NCBI RefSeq assembly: GCF_041956535.1
Contig: NW_027192195.1
Location: forward strand, 536,150 to 600,149
Direction of reading: 5' to 3'
Length of the DNA stretch: 64,000 bases
Source: Calcarisporiella thermophila CBS 279.70
Lineage: Eukaryota > Calcarisporiellomycota
Shown piece after piece: positions 31,540 to 42,784 of this stretch. The notes under the pieces are model-generated. The model worked only from the letters and a program-made list of their open reading frames with translations. It made no database searches and had not been told where the DNA came from. The position numbers and the translations under genes are program-made. How positions within the stretch are numbered: the first letter of the stretch is position 1; the number at the start of each line of letters is the position of its first letter.

Positions 31540-32840
31540 ATGAATCGCCATCTTGATCTTCAAACCGACGATATGCTGGCGCCATCGTCGCCCATGCATA
31601 CGCCGCGCACTCTCTCCACTCTATCGATGCGCTCCGTTCGCCAGTCTGCGGCGAGCTATGGCGGGACAGGTCGACTGGACACTCTCACACCAATGCAGGA
31701 AGTAACGCTAGAGCGATTTCGTGAGGACATTAAGCGTGAAGGATATTTTGACCCGTCGCGCCATGACGATCATTATTTATTGAGATTTTTACGAGCTCGC
31801 AAATTTGATGTCGACGCCACGATGCAGATGTTCTTAAACTGTGAGAAATGGCGTAAATCCTTCGGTGTCGATGAGCTCGTACGAACATTTGAATTTCCCG
31901 AAGCCGAGCAAGTGGCACGATTTTACCCGCGCTACGTAAGTCACCAACGAATTTGTTCCCCCGGCATGGTGCTAATGAGTAATTCTCGTTTGGCCATCAT
32001 AGTACCACAAGACGGATCGCATGGGCCGCCCTATTTATATTGAACATCTTGGTAGTATTGATCTCAACGAAATGTTTAAAATAACTACTGAAGAACGAAT
32101 GATTAAACACTTTGTCATCGGGTGAGACTTTTACTACTGTATGCAAACCAAAATTTTGGAGGGTTTATCGTTTTCTCCACTACTATATAGCTACGAGCAA
32201 CTCAACAGCGAACGCTTTCCTGCGTGCTCGGCTAAGGCAGGCCGTCATATCGAGCAGTGCTTTACCATTTTGGATTTGAAAGGCATTAGCATGATACAAG
32301 TTCCAACAGCCATCGGCTTTGTTCGCCGTACATCAGCCATCGCTCAAGATTACTATCCAGAGGTAACCGGAGCATGCCATATATAAATTTGAGTTTGCTA
32401 GTACTCCAGGGTTGAACGCTAACATTGCTTTTCCTTTTGGGCTCCATTAGATGATGGGGAAAATGTATGTAGTTAACGCGCCATTTTTATTTTCATCCAT
32501 TTGGTCGATGGTCAAGGTACACTCTCGACTAGGTCGAAGTTTCCAGAATTTCCTCAATAGAACGAACTAACGATTATTCATTGCTGCGTGATAGCCCTTT
32601 CTCGACGAAGTCACTGTAAATAAAATTCATATATTGGGCAGCCGCTTCCAGTCCGCCCTTCTGAGAGATGTAGATCCGGAGAATCTTCCTTCGTTTTTTG
32701 GTGGAAAATGCTCCTGTTCGAATCAGGGAGGATGCCGTGTGAGCGATGCGGGGCCTTGGCAGAATCCACAGTTCAAGCGGAAAACAACAGAAGACTCGGA
32801 GAAAAAAGCAAATGGAGACATAGAGTCTGAAAAAGTGTAA
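31540..32840 (+). CDS. SEC14: Sec14-type phosphatidylinositol/phosphatidylcholine transfer protein
   Basis: Five or six exons join in frame from the ATG at 31540. A Ser/Thr-rich start is followed by the CRAL-TRIO N domain ([40 protein letters not shown]) and then the Sec14 lipid-binding domain ([99 protein letters not shown]). These are the standard Sec14 motifs, including the gate region [17 protein letters not shown]. Sec14 coordinates phosphoinositide and phosphatidylcholine metabolism for Golgi export. The charged tail ([19 protein letters not shown]) is not conserved in the family. The gene sits inside the region of secreted precursors but looks unrelated to them. Confidence 0.93.
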
Positions 32841-33525
32841 GGAAAAAAATAAATAGACCAGGGTTCGGATAGGTCCGCTTTTATCATACATAAAGCTAAA
32901 TTTGTTTTCCAGCACATTCACATGTTTTGTTCTTGTATTTTTTTTTTCTCGTTTTCTCTATCTTGAAGATAAGCAATTTCAAGCTTGAATATTCAAATCA
33001 ACCTGCGATGATATGCAAAAACAGTCCGCAAGCTGATTGTAAAATGCTTCCAGATATGGAAGACAATATTCTACTAAAAAGGCAGGCTAAGAACAAACAA
33101 GCTCCTTATAGAGCATAGAATCTGTCGAGTTAATGAAATGCATTACGGTCTCTGAGGTCGGCAGGATTACAAACCGGTGTGCAAAATGTCCCTTTCCCTC
33201 TAGGCGATCCCCCATCTCGCACCTAAGCAAGAAGTTGATATATTCAATAAACCTTATTTACCAACCGGTACTTAGCATACGTTTTCACACCATTTTCTTC
33301 CATATTAGTCCAAATCGAATTCTACTCATTCAATTCTTGCATGCTGCGAAAATCTCAAAGTAGGCCTATATAAATCCCTTCGTAGTCAAGTGAGGAACCG
33401 TACATTTGCCTCCCCTTCCTTCTCTTGCTTACTCATAGCTTTCTCTTCTTTTCCCACTCCTCCACTTATCCCCTACTTCATCCCATTCTTTTGCAATTAT
33501 TTTCTAATCAATTATCATATTCACT
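32841..33525. other. Intergenic region with the promoter of the 33526 gene
   Basis: About 685 bases. Includes the TATA box at 33367-33374 and a long pyrimidine-rich leader (33405-33490). Short ORFs at 32927-33118 and 33133-33363 have no recognisable content. Confidence 0.5.
33367..33374 (+). promoter_or_regulatory. TATA box of the 33526 gene
   Basis: TATATAAATCCCTTCG begins 159 bp upstream of the ATG. The same box with the same following bases (TATATAAGTCCCCTTGCG) precedes the paralogue at 37537. Confidence 0.6.
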
Positions 33526-34167
33526 ATGAAATCTACATTGATTTTTGCTGCATCTGCCTTGCTATGCTTTGCTATTGTTTCACACGGGGCTCCTCTAGGA
33601 GGATTAGAGGCGACCGGAGTAGCAGAGGATACTGTTAAGCAAGCCGAACAAATTGTTGGTCAATTGACTGGAGGAGTTAGTCCAGTAAAGGTTGGTGGAA
33701 ATCAAGGCCTCTTGCGACGCACAGAGAACCATGTATCAGCAAAAACCCCAGTACAGTCGCCAGTTGATGCTTCAAAACACGTGAAAAGTGAGATTGTACA
33801 CTCAAAGGCCGCTGTCACTCAAAAAGCCCCACACCTTTCCCGTCGTGAAGGGGAAGACGAAACCGTCGATCAGGAAGAAGATATTCTCGAGAGCCTCGAG
33901 AATGAGGGTTCGGACAGCATTGTTAAAGTTAGCGAGAACAAAGAAGAGCTTCCAAAGGTCCCCCAGCAACTCGGGGATGCGGAGGGAAAGCTCTTCAAGA
34001 GTTTGAAAATGGCTGGCCTTCAAGGAGTGGTGAAGCGTAACTCCGGCGTTAATGGAGTTGCTGGCGGGGCAGCTGACAACCTGGTAGGCACTGCAACTAG
34101 CCTTGTAAATAAGGCTTTGGGAAGTAATGTGGGAAGTACTGCAGGGGGTATTGTCCAGGGAGTCTAA
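33526..34167 (+). CDS. Secreted Kex2-processed precursor, paralogue of the 37537 gene
   Basis: 213 residues without introns. Signal peptide MKSTLIFAASALLCFAIVSH with G, then mature segments divided by dibasic sites after residues 65 (LLRR), 107 (LSRR) and 171 (VVKR). The predicted peptides are about 22-65, 66-107, 108-171 and 172-213. The first cut exposes TENH, as in the paralogue. The third segment is acidic (EGEDETVDQEEDILE). The last is Gly/Ala/Val-rich and amphipathic (NSGVNGVAGGAADNLVGTAT, then SLVNKALG). Kex2 cutting after KR/RR in the late Golgi is well established for fungal pheromones, repellents and other Kex2-processed proteins. No known family recognised, and function is unknown: cell-surface peptides, signals or effectors are all possible. 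Confidence 0.75.
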   Translation: MKSTLIFAASALLCFAIVSHGAPLGGLEATGVAEDTVKQAEQIVGQLTGGVSPVKVGGNQGLLRRTENHVSAKTPVQSPVDASKHVKSEIVHSKAAVTQKAPHLSRREGEDETVDQEEDILESLENEGSDSIVKVSENKEELPKVPQQLGDAEGKLFKSLKMAGLQGVVKRNSGVNGVAGGAADNLVGTATSLVNKALGSNVGSTAGGIVQGV

Positions 34168-37100
34168 TTACTGGTAAATGGCTTTTCCTGTTTTCGAGTG
34201 GTGCCAGCTCTTTTATCTAAAGAAAAGCAATGATTAATTCATATAGACATTAACGATAAAATTAATGTTGGTACTAGTCTACTTTTTACGTGACCAATAT
34301 TTAATCACGATTAACATTCATTTATTAACATCTTAATCTTTCGTTTGTAACCCATCTATTCCCTTCATAATCTTTATTAAACTTAATTTTCTTTAGAAAA
34401 AAATATCGATTTTATAAAAGATCAAGTATGATTTCTACAAAAATTTAAGAATTTGGTTTTCAAGAACTGCAATTCTTCGAGTACCCTTAACTTTAAGGGA
34501 TTATAGTTAATGCTCACACTAGCGTACTTCCCTAAGCAAGCTGATTTGAACCTTCTTTTGAACTTGACCTTTGCTTATCATTATGCTTCCTCTTCATCGA
34601 AAGAGACATAGTTGATTTATTTATTTATATATATAGCATCGAGTAGTGTAGCACTATTAATTCTCTTCAATTTATAAACTTGAAGAGTTTGAATCCCTAT
34701 GGTTGTTTCTTTTCTGTCTCATCATCTTCGTTAGCGGTGCCAATCAAATGATAATTATACTTTTCATTACTTTTTTCACCTAAGCTATATTTCGAACCTG
34801 GGTGCTCAGCTGGCAAGCTTTTATTCAACCAGTCTGTAGTGATTCTAATTGCCTACGAGTTCAACTAATCCATTTCTATCAGTCCTCAGATTAATCATTC
34901 TTGATTATTCACAAAGAAAAATATCTCAGTGCTTGTGCAATATGTTGGATGTGAATTAATGCAAATGTATAAAATCCAGTTTAATATTACATGATAGGCC
35001 ATTAAGAAAAATTCTGCCTGTATTGAAAGGACAATGTAGCAAATAAAGCACAGATATATGATTCAAAAGTTCAATCATATATTGATTATTCAACATTAGC
35101 TTCCATAGCCGATACTGAAAATATGGGGCCAATTATGATAAATACTTAGTAAATTGATAATTTACACAGAAAAAATTTGAACTACCTCCGTTTAGGGTTG
35201 TAAACAAATAGGTTCAACTTGGTCGCATGTAATGTTAGCAATTATCAGGGCCAATACAAAAATTTTTTTGTACATGATGTAATGGTTGTTGTAGGATTGT
35301 GGTTAGAGCAGTTACCAAGGGTTGGATTGGAGAAATTTGAATATGCTAGTTTTATTTTGTAAAAGAAACCCAGATCAATTGCTTGTATTTCTCCTTGGTT
35401 ATAACAACCAGGTTCTTTATTGGAAGCTATCCATCCCTCAACAATATATTTGAATAATAAAGGCTCCATCTTTTGGAGCATGACTCTAAATCCAAAATCT
35501 ACAAGTTATCGATATAAAAGCATTTGCTACCATAAAACTACGAAGTTTTAGAGTACATACATGCCCAATATCAAAATTCCATTGAAAATGCTGTTAGAAT
35601 CTATATCACACCACCAGGAAATAAGACCAATACAGAGATCTATCCAGTAAAAATGCGGCTAGGGGCAATTGAAAGTAAACTTTTCCGATTCCGGCTTTGG
35701 AACCACCTGTACTTAAGGCAAATCCTGTGGAATTTATGAAGTCAATGCATACTTTTCTTTACATTACTTATAGATGATGTTATTGTTGCATATCATGAGA
35801 GCAGTGGATTCAAAGATCTGATTGGGAAAGCTAGACCAAGCGAGTTCATTCATGCTTCAGTTTAATAGGCCAAGTTAGCATTCTCTTTTATTGATATTAC
35901 AATATGAAGAGTTTATTCAAGGCAAGGTCTAAAGCAACATTCGCATTTAGAGAAAGTGGGATAATTGTACGAAGGGAAAACTGAGGGGGGTAAACCCAAG
36001 ACAATGAATTGATAACAAATGACGTAAATCATTAAATAATATGCACAACTAAACATGTATTGGCACTACTATTGAATTAGAAGCTATTAATTATGCAAAA
36101 GAAAAAGCCCATTTTGACTTAGTATTTTGCATGCATGATGCGTAATATAAGATATGTGCAACTATATGTAACGAGCTTTAGAAAAATGAAACAGGGTGCA
36201 GCGCTCGAAAACTTTGGTAGTTGACTATACTCCTTAGAGAATCCTTTGTGCTCAGGCACAAGCTTGGATTCAAGTAGTTTCTATCCTGCACTTACTATAT
36301 GTGTGCCAGGTTGAGTGGATCCTTGTTTTAAAGTCACAATTGTTAGGATATCTACTCTTCATAGACTAAAGCGTCTAAAAACAAAATATCGAGCGTTTCT
36401 CCATCATTCGTTCTCAGTGCTATGATTATTTATATATTGATATTTGCAATTTCAAGCCTTCTTTACACAAGTGCACATTTTATGATATTTTACTAGCAGA
36501 TATGCTAGTTCAACTTTTCCTAGAAATTGGATTCATTCACGATAAGTGATGCCTATATTATTTGGATGATTGTTTCGATTTATTTAAGTCTTGTTGGAGG
36601 TGGCGTTCTAGTTTGGAGCTTTTCATCTCTCTTTAAATACGTATTCTAGATCATCCTGCTCACGAATCGCCCTCTTTGGAGGATGCACATAAAGCCCTGA
36701 TAGGATTGAGAATACTTTGTTCAAAATTGCATAAAGAGTATTCTAACTTTGTTCATAAAACCACCAGGGCATTGACTTATTTTCTTCTATTTGACCTTAA
36801 TAAAATATACTGTAACTTTTTCTTTCAGAAAGTAACCCCCGACAGACCGTGTTGCCTTCACGAAGTTCGTTTGATGCGTAAAATGCAACTTTCAATGAGC
36901 ATACTGTGCATGTGGTCAGGCGGTAATGCAAGAATAGGAACTTTCCGTTTCATTAGATATCCCTCTCAGGGGTTAACAGAGCTCGTTTAGCCTTTGAACT
37001 CAGAGAAAAAAGAGACAATGGGTAAGCGCATGTAAATTTGGCACTAATTTAGTAAACCCGATTTGGCCCATATTGGGAATAGCGAGGGGAATTTGGCCTT

Positions 37101-37536
37101 CTCTTATCAGCTGGGAATTTAAATTAATGAGATGCTTTGATGTTTGCAGCGTTTTGAGCCAGTGCGCACACCTTAAATTCATTGATGGTGTCATTGCTGT
37201 TATTTCTGCGGTCAGTATTACTTTGCGATGATCCCAACAAATTCATCACGCAGGCTGCTGTTATATTCCATCCACGCAATCAATTTACCGGTTACTGGCA
37301 CTGACTTTTACAACTTGAATTTCCTTATTAGTTCATATGGAACACTTCTAAGTGCATGTCACAAGAGGAGAAAAGCGGACATATATAAGTCCCCTTGCGA
37401 TTAAAAATGTGATTCAACACATTTGCCCATCCACTCTTTTCACTTTTCTTCCCTCTTCGATCCTCTCCTACCTCTATCCTCCACCACCTATCACATTCAT
37501 TTCTAGCCTCTCCACTCTCCAATAATTGCTTCAAAC
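34168..37536. other. 3.4-kb AT-rich region without a convincing gene
   Basis: Very AT-rich, with only short ORFs and none with recognisable content (the longest, 36676-36990, looks random). A fragment near 35760-35870 reads LLIDDVIVAYHES, faintly like a reverse-transcriptase YxDD block, but it is too short to call. The last 160 bases hold the TATA box and pyrimidine-rich leader of the 37537 gene. Confidence 0.5.
37382..37389 (+). promoter_or_regulatory. TATA box of the 37537 gene
   Basis: TATATAAGTCCCCTTGCG begins 155 bp upstream of the ATG, at nearly the same distance and with the same downstream bases as in the paralogue at 33526. Confidence 0.6.
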
Positions 37537-38232
37537 ATGAAATCCCTTCTGATCATTGCTGCTTCTACTTTGTTGTGCTTTGTCGCTCTCTCTGAGGCTT
37601 CTCCTGTTAAAGCTACCACTGCTAATGCTGCTCCCGTTGAAGCTGCACCTGTTGAAGCACAAACGAGTCTCAAAAATCCCCAGCAGGGCACCCTAGGTGA
37701 CGTCACTCACTTAGTTGATAATGTTGTGGGAGTGAAATTGCAGCGCCGAACAGAAAACCATGCCAAGAGTGCAACTAACAAAGAGGCTAAGCCAGAAAGC
37801 AAGTCTACAGTGAATCCCAAGACTCATGTAGAAGGTTCGGTCCCGGCTGACGCTAAACCCAAACCACAGCTTGCTCGCCGCACTGGTGAGGCCGCAGGAG
37901 TCGGTGTGTCTGGCGAGGATGGCGTGAAAGTTACCGAATCAGCTGTGGGCGGAACCCATAACGTAGCAGCTAAACCTCATATCAGCAAAGTCGGACAAGC
38001 CAAAGGGCAAATCATCCAAGGCCTCGACACCGCCGGTGTTAAAGTCGAGAAGCGTCACACTCAAAACACCGAGACGAAGGATCTTGTGGATGTAGCCGGC
38101 AAAACGGCCGGTGATGCCACAAGTCTAACAAACGGTGTAACTGGTGATGCAGCTGGAAATCTGGTGAAGGGAGTCAATGTAGATAGCATTGTGGGTAAAG
38201 CCGCGACTTTGGTTAATGGAGTCAGCGTTTGA
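37537..38232 (+). CDS. Secreted Kex2-processed precursor, paralogue of the 33526 gene
   Basis: 231 residues without introns. Signal peptide MKSLLIIAASTLLCFVALSE with A. Dibasic sites follow residues 71 (LQRR), 115 (LARR) and 173 (VEKR), close to the positions in the 33526 protein, and the residues after the first site are again TENH. Segment 1 has repeated AAPVEAAPVEA. Segments 2 and 3 are Lys/Pro- and Gly/Val-rich. The last segment ends NLVKGVNVDSIVGKAATLVN then GVSV, matching the Gly/Ala/Val-rich amphipathic tail of the paralogue. Identity outside these landmarks is low, so the processing layout is better kept than the peptide sequences, as is common for secreted peptide precursors and effectors. 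Function unknown. Confidence 0.78.
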   Translation: MKSLLIIAASTLLCFVALSEASPVKATTANAAPVEAAPVEAQTSLKNPQQGTLGDVTHLVDNVVGVKLQRRTENHAKSATNKEAKPESKSTVNPKTHVEGSVPADAKPKPQLARRTGEAAGVGVSGEDGVKVTESAVGGTHNVAAKPHISKVGQAKGQIIQGLDTAGVKVEKRHTQNTETKDLVDVAGKTAGDATSLTNGVTGDAAGNLVKGVNVDSIVGKAATLVNGVSV

Positions 38233-38657
38233 ACCCAATGAAGAGGTGTTATTGTCACATTACATTCATTTTACATTAGCTTTCCTAGTTTAATTTTATA
38301 TATCGATTTACTTAATTGAATACTTGATCTTTTATTTAAGAAATAAAAGATTCTTAGTAGCCGATTGTTAGATAAATCCATTGGATAAGAAATAAAAAGA
38401 TTGCCCCCGAAAACCAACACTACTGTTTAGTAAACATAAACTTTCACCGGAACAGATACATATCAGATATAGAGTAACTAAAACGATTTTGAATTCGATA
38501 AAAAAAGTATATCTGGTTTATAACTTTAGAAACATCGACCTTTGAAGATATTTATTGATTAAAACGAAAATTCAGTCACCAAAAAAACAAACATAGCATA
38601 CAATGTTGATCAATAGGGGTCCCAGATAAGAAAAGGCTATAAAAAATTCAAGAGAAT
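38233..38657. other. Convergent intergenic region
   Basis: About 425 bases of AT-rich sequence with AAATAAAAGA near 38340 and AATAAAAAGA near 38392, plausible poly(A) signals. No gene. Confidence 0.5.
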
Positions 38658-40866
38658 TTAATCGGAATCCGAGTCCGACCTAGAAGAGGACTCAGAATCA
38701 GAATCAGACGAGGAGTCACTATCATCTGACGAGTCGCTTCCACTGCTGCTACCACTACTGCTATCGCTATCCTGCCGTTGTGCTCGTCGCCGCTCCATAA
38801 TTAATCTCGGTGCATTTTTGAGCCATTCGCGCAATTCGTCCGTCAGTGCTCCAAGTCCAATGGCCGTGAAATAGTTAATGGCAAACCGAGTGTTCTTGGG
38901 ATTATCCTGCGGGAATAGCCCACCAAGCTTCTCTCGGATTTCGGGCTCTTGCAAGCGATCATTCAATGCCTTAACTCCCATACTGCGACTCAGCTCCTGG
39001 AAGAGCACCATCAGGAAAATGCGTGATGATGAAGTGGTGCCATCCTCCGTGAGCGTGATGCAGGAGAGAACAGTCCAGCTAATCGAGTCCGTAGCAAGCA
39101 GATGATGGAAGAATTTGGAAATATTACGCAGTTGGTTGTTCTCGTACCGATAGATGGTTTCATAGTGCTCGCTGAAGCAGGCCTCAAATGTCTCTGACCA
39201 GACGCGATTGATCTTGGCCATCCGTTCACCAATTAATCCGTAGAAATTCATAAAGGTGCGTTCTTGAGAGCAACAAGCGATAATCATGTTGCAGAACTCT
39301 TTCTAAAAGTTGTCGAATATTGGGTCAAAATTAGGCTGAGTTGCCGCCAATAAGAAACTAAGAAAGAATAAACATACCTCTTGCCCCTCCTCGAGGTTGA
39401 GTTTCATTAGCTTGTGACAGCATTCTTGATGATCAACGCTAGACATTATAGTGAGGTAAATTTTACGTCGTAAATTGGAGAGATTGGTATCAGTTTTGTC
39501 ATGAATGTCGAGTTTGTTGGTAGCTATAATATGTGCAGAAAATTAAGTCATAACCCAGGGTAATAAAATCAGCAAGGAAAATGATCATGGATAAGTTTAA
39601 AATGAAGCAAAATATACCTGTTTGTGTGTCGTCCTCCTCATCCTCATCCTCCTCGTCGCTTTCTTCCTCCGATCCTTCTTCATCGGAGCCTTCGCCCAAG
39701 ATCTCTGCTTTAATTTGGGCGTATCGCTGCTCGTTCTCCATGTAATCGGGATCCAACTGGAACACATTCAGTCGCTCCTCACCTTCGAGCTCCTCATCTA
39801 GGCTCAAATCGTGGGTGATTTGGTCAGTCTCCTCCACAAGGTCAAGCTCAGGCGCAATCGGGGGGTTGTCCTTGTAGCGGTCTTTGCGCACCTGGAAGAG
39901 CACTTCAATCATGTATTGGATACGCTTGTCAATCGTCCCTTCGCGCAAAATTGCTCGTAGACGATCGAAGATGGCATTGTTAATTTTTGGAGCATAATCG
40001 GCAAGGTGAGCACCCACTTCTTTCATGAAGCCGACAGCCACTTCGACGGAATCATCGGTGGGTTGCTCGGTGAGAAGTGCGAGAATTTGAAATGAAAGAA
40101 TATCTTCTACAACAAATTGATTGGTGAGATGTGCAATAAATGAGGTAGTCGTGAGGCAAATATTCTAATAAAAATAATGCATAAATATTCAACATTGGAA
40201 GATAAAAAAAAAATAAGCAATATTTGTTACTTTATCATTGCGCTTGAAAGCTCTTCTAAATTGAATGATTAATCGCTTGACAAGCAACTCGCCCACTTGT
40301 GGTAATTTTGTGTTGATGACAGCAACAAGCGCAGCATATACAGGTGTGAAAGGTGTAGCTGCTGCTTGAGCCTTCATGATTGAACGAGCAAACAATCCAC
40401 GACCGCGCACAAGATTTTCTCCGAACAATTCCGGTATAATTACTTTGATATTAGATGTGTTGACTTTGTTGATCAAACCGTTAATACTCTTTTTAAGCGC
40501 CTCCCACGCCATACGTTGGTATTCCGGCGAACTCTTGTCCGTTAACTGCTGTTGCATCATGCGCAAGCGATGCGGGGGGATATAAGCACCACCCGATCTC
40601 AGATTAAACTGCATAGCAGTTGGTTCTGAGGGAGGCGCTGGTGCAGCTGTGATTTTCATTTCTTCTTCTTTAGGAGAGGGAGAACGATCATTATTACGCC
40701 TTTCTCTGGATCGAGAATGATGTCGACGCTTTGATCGACGTTCATCGGGTGAACGAGATCGGGAGTAAGAACGATTATATCGTTTAGAGCTTCGAAACTC
40801 CGGAGATCGTGAACGAGAGTATCGTTTTTGTCGAACACGAGAGCGAGATCTGGACCGCGAGGGCAT
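38658..40866 (-). CDS. CWC22: Cwc22 spliceosome factor (MIF4G + MA3)
   Basis: About five exons. The N terminus is Arg/Ser-rich ([20 protein letters not shown]). The MIF4G domain begins [38 protein letters not shown] and [20 protein letters not shown] and continues through [20 protein letters not shown] and [21 protein letters not shown] very acidic stretch ([20 protein letters not shown]) leads to the MA3 domain: [40 protein letters not shown] and [20 protein letters not shown]. The C terminus is Ser/Asp-rich. Cwc22 joins the spliceosome before step 1 and, in animals, recruits eIF4A3. All family blocks are present and in order. Introns are short; one near 40160-40230 joins RNDK to [13 protein letters not shown]. 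Confidence 0.93.
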
Positions 40867-41272
40867 CTGCTTTTGTCTTTTATAAAGGTCAAGTGATGAA
40901 GAAATCTATTATCGATGTAATTGAAAACGATTTCTATTTTATGTGGCGCAGGAGTATTTATTATTTTAGTAGAGAGAAGTCTAGAAATAGAAGAGTAGCT
41001 TACATCTTTTGGAGTATTAAGTAGGTCTGATTTTTATTTTCTCAATAAGAAGTCTATTTATTTAAGTTATGATTAGGAATTAGCCTATAAGTATTGAAAT
41101 AAGTTTACAAAGCTTGAGTAGAAGATTTTATTAAGAAACAATGGGGGCTAACAGTTCTTAATAAACGAAGATATTTTCCTACATTTACGGTACTAAACCG
41201 GATGCAGCCACTGGAGTCCAGACTTCATCGGTTTATTTAGCAGACACTAAGCCTAGGAGTGGGATACAATCG
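40867..41272. other. Intergenic region
   Basis: About 405 bases, AT-rich. Holds the CWC22 promoter and the 3' end of the small zinc protein gene. Nothing else seen. Confidence 0.5.
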
Positions 41273-41707
41273 TTAGCGACGGAAGATTTTGTATTCATAT
41301 GATGTAGACATACCGGGGAAACATTCGACACCCTTTTTTCCATGCTTATTTTCAGCATGCTCCTCCAGTGCTTTCTCCCTCACGGTGCAGAGGAAGGCCT
41401 GGCGACATACTTGGCAGATAATGTTCTTAGCCGCCTCGTTCTATAAACATGAATTAGACCTTAGAAGCTAAATCGAAAGAATCAGAGTAACACTTACACT
41501 TTTGAGCTGGCTGGACTTACCACTCGATGCATCTTTCTTTGCATTACGTTCACGCTTGTGTTGTGCCTTCTGACCCTATTAATATAAAGATGATTGTAGA
41601 TTGTTTTGGATTAGACAAGTGCAGTTATGTCAGAATCTTGTGTTTGGGCTAAATTGAATAGAGCCCTTTTCAAGAAAAAGCTCAAAAATGCATCTTACGT
41701 TGCCCAT
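41273..41707 (-). CDS. Small zinc-binding protein of the 4F5/At2g23090-like family
   Basis: Three exons give about 82 residues: MGN, then GQKAQHKRERNAKKDASSGK with SSQLKS, then NEAAKNIICQVCRQAFLCTV, REKALEEHAENKHGKKGVEC and FPG, ending KIFRR. The MGNG-KA---RERNAKK start and the C-x2-C...H-x4-H zinc motif (CQVC and HAENKH) are typical of the small eukaryotic family whose structure is known from Arabidopsis At2g23090. The family is conserved but its role is unclear; a link to nucleic acids is assumed. It is too split up to appear as a long ORF. Splice sites at MGN (GTAAGA) and LKS (GTAAGTG) support the model. Confidence 0.8.
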
Positions 41708-42784
41708 TTTCTTCGATTCCTCTTAAAAGAGCAAATTCAGAAAGTATAGCAATGTCTCCACTATAGCTTGTCTCCTTCGTTTTAATAATGCCGGTTTGTT
41801 GTAGAAGAAAAAAAAATAGCGCAGAAATTTTATAAAAATAATTCTACAATACTGCAAATCCATTTTTGGCAACTGAAATCAATTAAAGGGGTGGGACATT
41901 TGTCAAAGAAGCGCTGAAAAAAGGTGCAGAGATTCTGCGGGAAGTCCTGTATGACACATGATTCATGCACCTTCTATCTTCTCTGCATCTAGAAGTTATC
42001 CCCATGAACATTGTAAATAGTTATACTTATTGGTTTATAAAGTCTGATATAAGAGTATATAAGTTGTATACAAATGTTCTTTGGTCTCGAAATCCTTTTC
42101 GGCCTTCCCCCTCTTCGGCCAATTGGATTTCCACTACTCTGATCTAAAGTGATCCTAATCTCATCAGTGAAGTTATTTAATAACTAAACATAAAATTGTA
42201 AGCGCGTGATAATTGTCTTTTCTCCACCATTATTTAGTATTTTGAGAACTTTCATGACTTTTGGTAACACCTATTAGCTTATCTTACATAATAGGGATAT
42301 CCTTTTATAATTTACATGGCTTCCTATTCCTTTTATCGAATGTGGCTCAATTTATACCCACCGTCTCGGGCTAGAAGGCTAGTTGATGGTGTAAGAGAAG
42401 GAGATCTTTAGCAACACTTTTACCCACTCGACTGTCTCAAGCGGTAACAATTTATGGGAGAATGTATTCTCATTACACTAATTTATTATAGAATGGAGCG
42501 AGATAATATTAACCCTTGATCATTTTGATTTATTTTTTCTGCCAAGTAGTAAAGCCGCAATTTGATTGGTCAAGTCACGTTACGGCGACTTCTACGAACT
42601 TTAAACCCTCATACACTTCGCTTTTTTTTTTCCCTCTCATCTCAAAAAGTTCTGAAGGCAGAGGTCGAAGGAGGTAATTTCGTCATTATAACTACCTCCA
42701 TTCACTGATTCATTGCATGCTTAATTTCTCTCTAATACTTAGTCTCCGTTTGGCGTAATATCATACAGTATATATTAAATAGAA
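41708..42784. other. Divergent intergenic region
   Basis: About 1.08 kb, AT-rich, with a poly-T/pyrimidine patch at 42620-42640. No ORF of note; promoters of the zinc protein and the HECT ligase. Confidence 0.5.

Noticed and set aside
34785-34815. TTCGAACCTGGGTGCTCAGCTGGC, resembling a tRNA T-arm or D-arm
   Set aside because: No cloverleaf with matching acceptor stem could be built around it on either strand.
35700-35870. Possible reverse-transcriptase fragment (LLIDDVIVAYHES)
   Set aside because: Only one short motif-like stretch, with no neighbouring RT, integrase or LTR evidence; likely chance in AT-rich DNA.
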